Positions 1 through 9,157 of a DNA stretch of 64,000 nt are shown one piece after another. The translations under genes were made by a program, and so were the position numbers. Location of the stretch: contig CAVPFA010000003.1 in NCBI GenBank assembly GCA_963703655.1, positions 1,178,001 through 1,242,000 on the forward strand, written 5' to 3'. Every line of letters begins with the position of its first letter. Position 1 is the stretch's first letter. Source of the DNA: CAVPFA01 sp963703655 (GTDB lineage: Bacteria > Actinomycetota > Acidimicrobiia > Acidimicrobiales > Bog-793). The notes below the pieces were generated by a model. It was not told the origin of the DNA. It worked only from the letters and a program-made list of their open reading frames with translations, and made no database searches.

Positions 1-50
1 CGGGGCGACCCCGGGGGTGTCGGGAAGGCCGGGGGGCTCGGGAACGGCCG

Positions 51-728
51 TCACGCGCTCACCTCGAGGAAGCCTCCCATGTAGCCGATCGTGGACATCG
101 GGCCACCGTTGCCGTACAGGTAGCCGAGCCCGCATGGGATGAAGCACTGCCAGCGGTAGGCGCCCGGCGCGGGCGTCGTGAAGCTGAACTTGATGACGTT
201 GTGCTCAGCCGAGCCGCACGGCGCCGGCGTGCTGCAGAAGCTGCTGGCGCTGCTGTTCACGCCGACGAGCGGGACGTTGATATTGAGAGCCGGCACCGAG
301 AAGGTGTGCCCGACGCCGTAGCCGGCGTTCGAGTTGACCAGCGACGTCGCCTTGCCGTTGATGACCTCGACCCCACCCGCGGTTCCCTGGACCTGGCCGA
401 TCTCCTGATTGCGAAGAGGACTGCCCGAGTCGTACTGGAGGATGGTGACATTGATCCTCGAGTGGGCCGGCAACCTCAACAGAGTCGTGTGAACCCACTG
501 GCCACTCGGGGAGTCGGCGAGGTAGGAGACCCAGTCCGGATGGATGCCGTAGCCGATCGCCCCGACGGTCTGCAGCGTCACGTTCACAGGCTGGCCGGGC
601 TGGTGGTTCTGGGTGTAGTCGACCGTCGGCGGCGTGCTCCCGACGAACGCCAAGGCGGCAAACACGACGAGACCCACGACGACCGCGAACAGAGCGACCA
701 CGATGCCGGCCCGCTGCGCCTTTGACAC
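51..728 (-). CDS. membrane-anchored cupredoxin, CuA-like
   Basis: A 225-residue protein with one N-terminal membrane segment (about residues 9-30) and an exported domain. Its C-terminal half resembles the copper domain of cytochrome c oxidase subunit II: a GHTF motif (His141) and a WQCFIPCG motif (Cys195, Cys199), with Met211 downstream. Compared with CtaC of this window (HTF, then C-x3-C-x3-H-x2-M), the second histidine is replaced by Tyr203 and a glycine-rich insert precedes the Met. The family points to an extracytoplasmic copper electron carrier, but whether it binds a binuclear, mononuclear or no copper is unknown. The GTG start has a G-rich ribosome site about 5 bases upstream. It stands alone, divergent from the acyl-CoA synthetase gene. 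Confidence 0.75.
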   Translation of the reverse strand: MSKAQRAGIVVALFAVVVGLVVFAALAFVGSTPPTVDYTQNHQPGQPVNVTLQTVGAIGYGIHPDWVSYLADSPSGQWVHTTLLRLPAHSRINVTILQYDSGSPLRNQEIGQVQGTAGGVEVINGKATSLVNSNAGYGVGHTFSVPALNINVPLVGVNSSASSFCSTPAPCGSAEHNVIKFSFTTPAPGAYRWQCFIPCGLGYLYGNGGPMSTIGYMGGFLEVSA

Positions 729-933
729 TCACACCCCCCGGCTTGGAGATCATCAGGGGGGCCTCCCCGAAGCCCCTCCGGCTACTCGGTCAACGCAAGT
801 CTGAAGTCTGCTTCCCTACCGTAGGGGGAACTTCGAAGTTGCGCAATCGTTTCGTGACGAGCCGAGTGTGGCCGCGGGCCGAGGGCGGCAGGTGCTCGAC
901 ATCTGGTGCCAAGTACGCTGCCCGGGCGTGCCG

Positions 934-2658
934 ATGAGCCTCGCCGAAGCTACCGTCGAGCTCACCGCGCCCGGCCAACCTTTCGAGGTCGGCACCGAGA
1001 CGATCGACGGCGTCGAGACGCGGGTCTGGTCGAACTGTCCCGGATCTCTGCGGTCGATCCTGGAGGGGTCGGTCGGGCACGGGGAGGCTACGTTTCTCGT
1101 CTACGAGGAGGAGCGCCTGACCTTCTCAGCACACTTCGGGGAGGCCGCCGCGTTCGCCTGGGCGCTCGCGTGTCGCTACGGGGTGAACGCCGGCGACCGT
1201 GTGGCCATCGCCATGCGCAACCTGCCCGAGTGGGTGACGGCCTTCTGGGCGGCGGCGGCCCTCGGCGCGATCGTCGTCCCGCTGAACGCCTGGTGGTCCG
1301 GGCCGGAGCTGGCCTACGGGCTCGAGGACTCGGGCACCACGGTGGTGATCGCCGACCCCGAGCGGCTGACACGCCTGTCGCCTCACCTCGACGTCCTGCG
1401 CGACGGAACGCTGGAGCACGTCGTCGTGGCCCGAGTCGAGGAGGCCGGCGCCGCGGAGGCGATGCTGACGCGGTTCGACTCCTATGAGGACCTGGTCGCG
1501 TGGGGGCGCCCTCTCAGTCGCTCCGAGCTGCCGCCGGCAGACGTCGGGCCGGACGACGACGCCACGATCTTCTACACCTCTGGCACGACGGGGAGGCCGA
1601 AGGGGGCGCTCGGCACGAATCGCAACATCTGCACGAACCTCTTGAGCCTCGGCTTCCTCAGCGCACGGACCAGTCTGATGGCGACAGAGCCGGAGCCCAC
1701 GAGCTCTATGACGCCCTCGATCCAGAGCTCCTCCCTGCTGTCGGTCCCGCTCTTCCACGCCACGGGCTGCCACTCGGTCCTCGTGGGGAACACCGCCGCC
1801 GGCGGCAAGCTCGTGATGATGCGCCGGTGGAATCCCGAGAGGGCGCTCGAGCTGATCGAACGAGAGCACGTGACGACCTTCGGCGGAGTGCCGACCATGG
1901 CCTGGCAGGTCCTTAACTCGCCCGACTTCGCCGTGCGGGACACCTCGAGCGTCCTCACCGTCGCCTACGGCGGCGCGCCCGCGCCGCCCGAGCTGGTGCG
2001 CCGGATCGAGCAGCACTTTCCCCGCGGTTCGGCCCGCAACGGCTATGGGCTGACGGAGACGTCCTCGATCACGACGATGAACACCGGTGAGGACTACGTC
2101 CGAAAGCCAGACAGCGTCGGCCCCCCGGTGCCGGTCTGCGAAGTACGCGTCGTCGACTCGGCGGACCTTGACGTGCCGACCGGCGGCACAGGAGAGCTGC
2201 TAATAAAGGGCCCGAACGTCGTGCGCGGTTACTGGGACAACCCGGAGGCGACCGCCGCCTCCTTCTCCGATGGGTGGCTGCGGACCGGCGACGTGGCCCG
2301 GCTAGACGACGAGGGCTTCGTCTACATCGTCGATCGTGCGAAGGACATGGTGATCCGCGGCGGGGAGAACGTCTATTCGGTCGAGGTGGAGGCGGCGATC
2401 TACGGCCACCCGGACGTGATGGAGGCGGCCGTGATCGGCGTGCCCCACGAGGTCCTCGGCGAGGAGGTCGGGGTCGTCGTCGTGCTTCGGGCCGGGGCGC
2501 GCCTCGATGCCGAGGAGCTGCGCGGCTACCTCGCCGAGAGAGTCGCGGCCTTCAAGATCCCTTCGCGCGTCTGGTTCCGCGCTGAGCCGCTCCCCCGGAA
2601 CCCGGCCGGCAAGGTGCTGAAACGAGACCTCCGCAGCGAGGTCGTGACGGTACCCTGA
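934..2658 (+). CDS. acyl-CoA synthetase (AMP-forming, ANL superfamily)
   Basis: A 574-residue adenylate-forming enzyme expected to activate a carboxylic acid to acyl-AMP and then acyl-CoA in the cytoplasm. The phosphate-binding loop YTSGTTGRPKG lies near residues 214-224, the YGLTE adenylate motif near 380, and the C-terminal hinge and catalytic lysine region (NPAGKVLKRDL) at the end. Length is normal for fatty or aromatic acyl-CoA ligases, and the substrate cannot be read from sequence. I chose the ATG at 934 (MSLAEA) over an in-frame GTG at 868, because the extra 22 residues look like untranslated leader. It faces the large cyclase gene tail to tail, 31 bases apart. Confidence 0.88.
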   Translation: MSLAEATVELTAPGQPFEVGTETIDGVETRVWSNCPGSLRSILEGSVGHGEATFLVYEEERLTFSAHFGEAAAFAWALACRYGVNAGDRVAIAMRNLPEWVTAFWAAAALGAIVVPLNAWWSGPELAYGLEDSGTTVVIADPERLTRLSPHLDVLRDGTLEHVVVARVEEAGAAEAMLTRFDSYEDLVAWGRPLSRSELPPADVGPDDDATIFYTSGTTGRPKGALGTNRNICTNLLSLGFLSARTSLMATEPEPTSSMTPSIQSSSLLSVPLFHATGCHSVLVGNTAAGGKLVMMRRWNPERALELIEREHVTTFGGVPTMAWQVLNSPDFAVRDTSSVLTVAYGGAPAPPELVRRIEQHFPRGSARNGYGLTETSSITTMNTGEDYVRKPDSVGPPVPVCEVRVVDSADLDVPTGGTGELLIKGPNVVRGYWDNPEATAASFSDGWLRTGDVARLDDEGFVYIVDRAKDMVIRGGENVYSVEVEAAIYGHPDVMEAAVIGVPHEVLGEEVGVVVVLRAGARLDAEELRGYLAERVAAFKIPSRVWFRAEPLPRNPAGKVLKRDLRSEVVTVP

Positions 2659-2689
2659 GCGCCCCGGGTCGCTCGCCGGCACCCGGCGT

Positions 2690-5600
2690 TCAGGCCGACA
2701 TGACCTCCGTGTCCGCAAGGCCGGCGATCCGCTCGAGGAACGGGCGGGCCTCGAGACGCTCGAATATCTCACGAGCTTCGGCGAGCAGCGGGGCAGCCTC
2801 CTCGGTCTGCTCGTGCGTGGCGAGCGACTCCCCGTGCTCGAGAAGCGTGACGGCCAGCCAGAAGGGCGTACCGAGATCGCGGAAGATCGCGGACGCGGCC
2901 GACAACCTCTCGTCGGTGGTGCTGTGATCGTCCTCGGCGGGGAGCCGAGCACGAAGCCGGAAACCCTGGGCTCGCAGGAACGGGCTGGCCTCGCCGGGAG
3001 CGAGCTTCTCGATCGTTTCGAGGAACGCCTCGGCCCTCGTCACCTTGCCGACGGCGAGAGCCGCCTCGATCCCGTCCACGATCCCCAGCTTGAAGATGGG
3101 GCTCCCTGCGCCGAGCTTGTCCCCGGCCTCGACCGCGACCTCGGCAGCGGCCAGGGCTTGGCCGAGCGCTCCCTGCGCGCGGAGCAGGAGGCTGAGATAG
3201 TGCGCGTAGGCGCTGCGGCTCTGCACGTCATCGGTCGATTCGACGAAGGGAGAGGCCCGCTCGAGCATCTCGTTCGCCACCTCCAGGTCTCCCCGGTAGA
3301 CGTGCACCTGGACGAGCGAGAGCACGTCGACTGTCGCTCCCCTCAACGACAGGGGGTCCTCTGATCTCTCGATCTCCGCAACGCGTTCGACCGCCTCTCG
3401 CCACTGGCCGAGGGCGATGAACAAAGAGACCTCGCCGCTCAGCAGATCCGCCTCCCAGGCTCGGTCGCCGGCCCGACGGGCGAGCTCGAGCCCGGGTCGG
3501 ATCAGTGCCCACGCCTCTGCGTAGCGATCGCGCGCTTCGAGGCTGTAGATGAGGTTGTTGTAGCCACGAAGTGCCGCCTGGTGCCGTCCGTTGTCCAGAG
3601 CCACCTGCAAGGCGTGCTGGAGGAGCACGCCGGCCTCCTCGCGGCGGTTGAACATGAAGAGCATCATCGCCTTGGTGTTGAGCGCCTGCGACAACTGCTC
3701 GGGAAGGCCCAGCTTCTCGGCGACTTCGAGCGCGACTTCGATCCGGCTCGCCGCCAGCTCGCGGTTGCCGCGGAAGAAGTGGAGCCGGCCGAGCTCGGCT
3801 GCAAGGGTCGCGAAATCCTCGTCGTGGTCTTGGCCCGAGAGAACCTCGAAGGCCTGCTCCATCCGTTCGATACCGCCCTCGAGATGTCCTGAGAGATGGT
3901 CGAGGTCACCGAGTCGAGCGTTGACACGGGCACTTGCGTGCATCTGGCCCGTCGCGTCGAACAAGGAGAGGGCCGTCTCGAAATGCGCCCGCGCCCTGTC
4001 CAGATGTCCGCGAAGGCGGGCCATTTGGCCGGCCCGCTCCGCCATCGCGGCTGTCGAGGATGCGTCGTCGCTGAGCTCCACCGCTTGGTCGAAATAGCGC
4101 TCGGCCTCCTCGGTCGCCGCAAGCGCGGCCGCTCGCTCGCCGGCACGCATGTTGAGCTCGCGGGCCTTGGCCTTGACCTCGCCGGCGTCTGGAGCATCCG
4201 GGGCCAACTGGTAGGCCCTCAGGTAGTGCGACGCGACGACCTCGATGATCTCGTGCTCGTCGGCTCCCCACTCGGCAGCGAGGTAGGCGGCGACTGCGAG
4301 GTGCTTGTCCTTGCGATCGCGCTTTGCGAGCATCTCGTAGGCGACGGCGCGGACGAGGTCCTGTAAGAACCCGTACTGGCCACGCTCGGGCGAGCGCGGG
4401 TCGGACTGGATGGAGACGACCTCCTTGCGCACCAGGGAGGCAAGCAGCTCGTCCAGTGTCTCGGCACTAGCGCCGGTGAGCTCGGCCAGCGACTCCTTGC
4501 TGAAGGTCTTCCCGATGACCGCCGCGTCCTGGAGAAGGCTCCGCTCTGCCGGGGACAAGCCGTCGAGACGGGCCGAGATGAGAGCGTGCAGGGTCTCGGG
4601 GACGTCGAGAGCGCCAATGGTGCCAACCGGCTGGTAGCTCGGTCCCTCTCGAACGAGCAGACCGCGGTCGATCAGCATTCGGACCGTCTCGACTGCGTAG
4701 AGAGGCACTCCCTCGGCGCGGGCGAGGATCTGGTCGCTCACCTCGGCGGGCAGGCCCGGCACGAGACCGGTGATCAATTGCTCCATTGCGACCGGCGACA
4801 AGGGCTCGAGGTAAATCGAGGTGAAGTTCCGCCGTCCGGCCCCCCAGGTCGGCCTTCGGTCGACGAGCTCAGGGCGGGAAAGGGTGAGGACGAATATCGG
4901 GTAGTTGCGCGACCAGTCAAGGAGGTACTCGATGAAGTCCAGCATCGACGCGTCCGCCCATTGCATGTCCTCGAAAGACATGACCACGGGCTCGACCTCG
5001 GCCATCCGCTCGAAGAAGAGCCGCCACGCCGCGAACAGGTCCTCCCTGTCACGCGCGGGCGTCTCCTCGAGACCGATGAGATGCGCCAGGCGGGGCTCGA
5101 CCCACCTGCGCTCGTCGGGGTCAGCGACGTGCTCCTCGACGGCCGCATGGAGCTTCGCGGAGGCCGAGGCGCCGTCCTCGCCCTCCAGGATCCCCGCCCG
5201 CCCGCGCACCATCTCGGCCAGCGCCCAGTAGGCGACGCCCTCGCCATAGGACAGGCAACGTCCTCGGTGCCACAGGAAGAAGTCGGAGAGGCCGTCCATG
5301 TACTTGTAGAACTCCCAGGCGAGGCGACTCTTGCCGATGCCGGCTATCCCGGTCACCGAGACGAGGTGGGCGCGCTTCTCCTCGGCAGAGGCGTGGAACA
5401 GATCCTTGACGAGGCGGAGCTCACGGTCGCGCCCGACGAATGGCGCTTCGAGGCCCTCGGACTTGAGCGCCCCGCGGACGCCGGAGACGACTCGCAGCGC
5501 ACGGTAGAGCTGCGCCGACCCTGCCTTGCCCTTCAGTTGGTGGGCTCCGGCGTCCGCGTACGCGATCGCGGCATCGGTGGCGCGCCTCGTCGCTTCGTCC

Positions 5601-6277
5601 ACGTAGCAGCACCCGGGCGGCGCAACAGCCTGGATCCTCGCGGCGGTGTTGACCCGGTCGCCGACGACAAAGCCCTCCTCGGGCGTCTCGGTGGTCGCCG
5701 CCTGGCCGGTCACGACCCCCACCCTGGCTGCGAGCTCGAAGTGCCCGAGCTCGGACCCGTAGGACCCGACCGCAGAGACGAGCTCCAGCCCGGCACGAAC
5801 AGCCCGTTCGGCATCGTCCTCCTGCGCGGCGGGCACGCCCCAGACGGCCATCACCGCGTCCCCAATGAACTTCTCTATGACGCCGCCGTAGCGAGCGACG
5901 ATGCCGCGGGCGAGATCGAAGTAGCCCGTGAGCAGCTCTCGAACCTCCTCGGGGTCTCGGGCTTCGGCGAGCGGCGTGAAGCCTGCGAGGTCACAGAACA
6001 GGACCGACACGAGCCGTAGCTCGGTGAGAATCTGCCCGGCCGAGGCTTGATAGCCGCCGAGCCGCGAAGCGGGCGTCGTCGTTGCAGGCCGTGACACCTG
6101 GCCGTCGGTCGCGATCGTTGCATGCGGTGCGAGCGTGAAGCCGCACTCGCTGCAGAACTTCGCAACCGAAAGGACGGCCGAGCCGCAGCTCGGGCAGGCT
6201 CGGGTGAGCGGCGTCCCGCACTCGTAGCAGAACTTGGCGCCCGCCAGGTTCTCCACGCCACAATTTGTGCAGGTCAT
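2690..6277 (-). CDS. zinc-ribbon / class III nucleotide cyclase / AAA ATPase / TPR protein
   Basis: A 1195-residue multidomain signalling protein. Residues 1-46 hold two zinc ribbons with four CxxC pairs. Residues about 88-265 form a class III adenylate/guanylate cyclase domain with both metal-binding aspartates (Asp96 in FCDLAGF, Asp140 in FIGDAVMAVWG) and an NTAARIQ motif near 210. A P-loop ATPase follows (Walker A GIAGIGKS near 310-317; a DDAQ-like FEDMQWAD later), and the C-terminal half is helical TPR-like repeats. Such proteins are common in Actinobacteria and Rhizobia and are thought to couple a sensor ATPase to cAMP synthesis. The ATG at 6277 has a GGGAGA ribosome site; an upstream in-frame start at 6343 is less likely. 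Both metal aspartates are intact, so the cyclase is probably active. Confidence 0.88.
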   Translation of the reverse strand: MTCTNCGVENLAGAKFCYECGTPLTRACPSCGSAVLSVAKFCSECGFTLAPHATIATDGQVSRPATTTPASRLGGYQASAGQILTELRLVSVLFCDLAGFTPLAEARDPEEVRELLTGYFDLARGIVARYGGVIEKFIGDAVMAVWGVPAAQEDDAERAVRAGLELVSAVGSYGSELGHFELAARVGVVTGQAATTETPEEGFVVGDRVNTAARIQAVAPPGCCYVDEATRRATDAAIAYADAGAHQLKGKAGSAQLYRALRVVSGVRGALKSEGLEAPFVGRDRELRLVKDLFHASAEEKRAHLVSVTGIAGIGKSRLAWEFYKYMDGLSDFFLWHRGRCLSYGEGVAYWALAEMVRGRAGILEGEDGASASAKLHAAVEEHVADPDERRWVEPRLAHLIGLEETPARDREDLFAAWRLFFERMAEVEPVVMSFEDMQWADASMLDFIEYLLDWSRNYPIFVLTLSRPELVDRRPTWGAGRRNFTSIYLEPLSPVAMEQLITGLVPGLPAEVSDQILARAEGVPLYAVETVRMLIDRGLLVREGPSYQPVGTIGALDVPETLHALISARLDGLSPAERSLLQDAAVIGKTFSKESLAELTGASAETLDELLASLVRKEVVSIQSDPRSPERGQYGFLQDLVRAVAYEMLAKRDRKDKHLAVAAYLAAEWGADEHEIIEVVASHYLRAYQLAPDAPDAGEVKAKARELNMRAGERAAALAATEEAERYFDQAVELSDDASSTAAMAERAGQMARLRGHLDRARAHFETALSLFDATGQMHASARVNARLGDLDHLSGHLEGGIERMEQAFEVLSGQDHDEDFATLAAELGRLHFFRGNRELAASRIEVALEVAEKLGLPEQLSQALNTKAMMLFMFNRREEAGVLLQHALQVALDNGRHQAALRGYNNLIYSLEARDRYAEAWALIRPGLELARRAGDRAWEADLLSGEVSLFIALGQWREAVERVAEIERSEDPLSLRGATVDVLSLVQVHVYRGDLEVANEMLERASPFVESTDDVQSRSAYAHYLSLLLRAQGALGQALAAAEVAVEAGDKLGAGSPIFKLGIVDGIEAALAVGKVTRAEAFLETIEKLAPGEASPFLRAQGFRLRARLPAEDDHSTTDERLSAASAIFRDLGTPFWLAVTLLEHGESLATHEQTEEAAPLLAEAREIFERLEARPFLERIAGLADTEVMSA

Positions 6278-6438
6278 CGGCTTCTCCCTTGTCACGGGCA
6301 GGCCCGACGAAGGCGGGCTTCGGGCGCTGAGAGCGTCGAGCACGCCGACGGGGCGCGCCGGTTGACTGCCGGGTGAGGTCCTGCTCAGGGTAATGCAACC
6401 TCCACACGCGGGTGGGAGCTATCGACGGGCTCACCTGC

Positions 6439-7122
6439 TCAACGCTGGTCGCGCCCGTCGGCTTGTCGGGCGCCCGAGCGTTGCTGATACCCGCTCGCCT
6501 GCTGCTGCAACTTGGCGGCCTTGGCCTGGAGCTTACGGGCGGTCTTCTCGAGCTTGTCCATGGCCTCCGCCTTCGCCTGCGCCTTCACAGCCGCCTTGAT
6601 GACAGCTCTGCCAGCCGCGACGCGCGACGAGTCCTCGGAAGCAAGATGAGACACGAGCAGCGGGACGTGTGCTTCGTACAGCTCCGCCCCTTCCCTGAGG
6701 AACGCGGTGACGCGCTCGAGCTCGGACAACGAATAGCGCTGCGCGGATGCCCGCCAGGCCTCGACGAGCGGGGCGTGGAGCTCGAATACCTTCTTCCACG
6801 CGAGCGGGTCAAGCTCGACGAGCACCCGACGGCGGTCCTGCACGTCGCGCAGCCGGCGCACGAACCCGGCGCGCTCGAGGCGATCGAGCAGGAACGTGAC
6901 CGCTCCCGTGCTGAGGCCCGCCAGCTCGGCGAGGGCACCCGCCGTCAGCGTGCCATGCTGGTCGAGGAGGTCGACGCACCGGACGTCGGTGGGATTGAGG
7001 CCGAGAACCTTCCCCAGCACCTCGTCGAAGGCGTCCGACGCCGACAGGAAGACCCGAAGCGCTCGGCCAAGCTCCTCCATCGTGTTCTTGCGGTCTTCGG
7101 GCTTGAATTCTCCAGTGCTCAT
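6439..7122 (-). CDS. MarR family transcriptional regulator
   Basis: A 227-residue winged-helix protein. The DNA-binding part (LTAGALAELAGLSTGAV, then a wing with DVQDRRR) is typical MarR, preceded by a helical dimerisation segment and followed by an Ala/Lys-rich helical tail (about residues 195-225) longer than the usual 140-160-residue MarR protein. Two adjacent ATGs (7125 and 7122) are possible; I chose 7122 because AAGG lies six bases before it. It is divergent from the drug-type ABC transporter genes, and a palindrome at 7130-7142 overlaps its ribosome site. This suggests autorepression and control of the exporter, which is inference. Confidence 0.85.
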   Translation of the reverse strand: MSTGEFKPEDRKNTMEELGRALRVFLSASDAFDEVLGKVLGLNPTDVRCVDLLDQHGTLTAGALAELAGLSTGAVTFLLDRLERAGFVRRLRDVQDRRRVLVELDPLAWKKVFELHAPLVEAWRASAQRYSLSELERVTAFLREGAELYEAHVPLLVSHLASEDSSRVAAGRAVIKAAVKAQAKAEAMDKLEKTARKLQAKAAKLQQQASGYQQRSGARQADGRDQR

Positions 7123-7129
7123 CATCTAC

Positions 7130-7142
7130 CTTAGACACTAAG
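7130..7142. promoter_or_regulatory. putative MarR operator palindrome
   Basis: CTTAG-ACA-CTAAG is a perfect 5-bp inverted repeat with a 3-base spacer, and a further half-site CTAAGAT lies at 7154-7160. It sits between divergent marR and ABC exporter genes, a few bases upstream of the marR start codon, so bound protein would block marR initiation. Spacing and symmetry suit a MarR dimer, but binding is not shown. Confidence 0.55.
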
Positions 7143-7241
7143 ATGTTTCGTTGCTAAGATACCACCTTCGCCTAGCCTCGTGTCGTCGCTGTTGGTTCTC
7201 GACACCGGCGGTGTCTTATTCCCGCAAGGAGAGTGTCGCTC

Positions 7242-8261
7242 ATGTCACTAGCGATCGAGCTGGAGGATCTTCGTAAGACCTTCGGCGGCACGGTTCGGGC
7301 CCTCGACGGGGTCAGCTTCGGCGTGGAGACCGGCACGATCTTCGGGCTTCTCGGTCCAAACGGCGCGGGGAAGACCACCGTTGTGCGGATCCTGACTACG
7401 GTGCTCCGGCCCGACAGCGGGGTCGCCCGCGTCCTCGGGCACGACGTGATGACCGAACCCGATCTGGTGCGGACGCTGATCGGGCTCGCCGGGCAGAACG
7501 CGGCCGTCGACGAGAATCTCACCGGCGCCGAGAACCTGTGGATGGTGGGAAGGCTCAACCACATGTCAAAGGCTCAGGTGAGGGAGCGCTCACCGCAACT
7601 GCTCGACCAGTTCGGCCTGACCGACGCCGCGAACCGACCGGTCAAGACCTACTCGGGAGGGATGCGCCGGCGCCTGGACGTCGCCGCCTCACTGGTCGCC
7701 CGCCCGCAAGTTCTGTTTCTGGACGAACCGACCACGGGCCTGGATCCGGCGAGCCGCGCGGACGTATGGCTGATGATCGAAGGGCTGGTAGCCGAGGGCA
7801 CGACCGTGCTCCTCACGACCCAATACCTCGAGGAGGCCGACCGGCTGGCCAACGAGCTGGTCGTGGTCGACCACGGCAGGGTCATCGCGTCCGGGACACC
7901 GGCCACCTTGAAGGCGAACATGGGTGCGACGGTTCTCGACCTTGGCCTACTCGACGAGAAGACTGCGCTCCGCGCCGGTGAGGCACTGAAGGCGGTGAAC
8001 GACAAGGCCCCGGTGGTGGACGGCCGCACGGTGGAAGTCAACGTGAACGACGGTCCCCGGGTCGTCATCGAAGCGCTCAGGGTGCTCGAGGCACAGGGCA
8101 TTGTCCCAACCACACTCGCGTTACGAGAGCCGAGCCTCGACGATGTGTTCCTCGCCATCACTGGCCAACGGACCGAAGATGAGGTCGCCCGAGATTCCGG
8201 CGGGGCGATCAGCTCGGACGGAAAGGGCCCGAAGCGACAAAGAAGGAGCCGACGCTCATGA
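7242..8261 (+). CDS. ABC exporter ATP-binding protein (DrrA-like)
   Basis: A 339-residue ATPase. Walker A GPNGAGKT lies at 38-45, the signature YSGGM at 137-141, and Walker B with D-loop VLFLDEPTTGLD at 157-168, followed by a regulatory C-terminal extension as in daunorubicin-resistance DrrA proteins. It should energise the permease encoded next, whose start overlaps this stop codon (ATGA). The ATG at 7242 follows AAGGAG by nine bases; the in-frame GTG at 7233 lies inside that site. The divergent MarR gene and its palindrome suggest inducible expression by a small molecule. The exported compound is unknown. Confidence 0.9.
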   Translation: MSLAIELEDLRKTFGGTVRALDGVSFGVETGTIFGLLGPNGAGKTTVVRILTTVLRPDSGVARVLGHDVMTEPDLVRTLIGLAGQNAAVDENLTGAENLWMVGRLNHMSKAQVRERSPQLLDQFGLTDAANRPVKTYSGGMRRRLDVAASLVARPQVLFLDEPTTGLDPASRADVWLMIEGLVAEGTTVLLTTQYLEEADRLANELVVVDHGRVIASGTPATLKANMGATVLDLGLLDEKTALRAGEALKAVNDKAPVVDGRTVEVNVNDGPRVVIEALRVLEAQGIVPTTLALREPSLDDVFLAITGQRTEDEVARDSGGAISSDGKGPKRQRRSRRS

Positions 8262-9136
8262 CCACGACCGCAGTCCCGTTCCCGAGCACCCCACGGACCG
8301 CAGCCCCGATACCGGGCGGTCGGCTTCGCTGGGCCATCAGCGACACGCTGACTGTGACCAAGCGCAACCTCATCGGGTATACGCGTGTCCCCGAGGCGGT
8401 CTTCTTCTCGAGTGTCCAGCCGATCATGTTCGTACTGTTGTTCCGGTACGTCTTCGGCGGTGCGATCCCCACTCCCGGCTACCACTACGTGCAGTTCCTA
8501 ATGCCGGGCATCTTCGTCCAGACGGTGGCTTTCGGCTCGATCGGCACCTCGATCGGCCTCGCCGAAGACCTTCAGAAGGGCATCATCGAGCGGTTCCGGG
8601 CGCTCCCCATGTCACGCTGGGCGGTCCTCGCCGGGCGGACGACAGCCGATCTCTGTCGCAATCTGTTCGTCATGGTCCTCATGACCGCGGTCGGGTATGC
8701 CGTGGGCTATCGAATCGGGACGAACGCCGGCGAGTTCCTCGCCGGAATCCTGCTTCTCTTGTTGTTCTCCTATGCGCTCAGTTGGGGCTTCGCATTCACC
8801 GGGCTCTCGGCGGCGAACAGCGAGACGGCGCAGCTGATGGCGTTCCCCCTCCTGTTCCCGCTCACCTTTGCGTCCTCGGCGTTCGTGCCGTTGCAGTCCA
8901 TGCCTGGCTGGTTGCAGGCGTTCGCCAGGCACCAGCCGGTGTCGATCGTCGTGAACGCTGCTCGCGACCTCATGTCCGGAGCGCCGAACCCGGCACTCGT
9001 CTTCCCTCCCTTCACCCACATCGTCAGCACCGGCTCGACGGGCTCCACGGTCCTGTGGGCGGTCGTGTGGTCGCTCGGAATACTCGCGGTCCTGGCACCG
9101 ATCTCGGTTCGCCGGTACCGGCGACGAGCGGTGTAG
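8258..9136 (+). CDS. ABC-2 type exporter permease (DrrB-like)
   Basis: A 292-residue membrane protein with about six hydrophobic segments after a short cytoplasmic N-terminus. It carries the ABC-2 family arrangement: an early segment ending VLLFRYVFGGAI, a conserved GIIERFRALPMSR loop (about 108-120), and a final segment ending in a basic RRYRRRAV tail. It overlaps the ATPase gene by four bases and should form the transmembrane half of the exporter. Substrates of relatives include anthracyclines and other hydrophobic compounds or lipids; here it is not determined. Confidence 0.9.
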   Translation: MTTTAVPFPSTPRTAAPIPGGRLRWAISDTLTVTKRNLIGYTRVPEAVFFSSVQPIMFVLLFRYVFGGAIPTPGYHYVQFLMPGIFVQTVAFGSIGTSIGLAEDLQKGIIERFRALPMSRWAVLAGRTTADLCRNLFVMVLMTAVGYAVGYRIGTNAGEFLAGILLLLLFSYALSWGFAFTGLSAANSETAQLMAFPLLFPLTFASSAFVPLQSMPGWLQAFARHQPVSIVVNAARDLMSGAPNPALVFPPFTHIVSTGSTGSTVLWAVVWSLGILAVLAPISVRRYRRRAV

Positions 9137-9157
9137 GACGCGACGGCGACGGCGCAC

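Noticed and set aside
4586..6019. A 477-codon plus-strand open frame
   Set aside because: It is antisense to the cyclase/ATPase gene, which has clear catalytic motifs.
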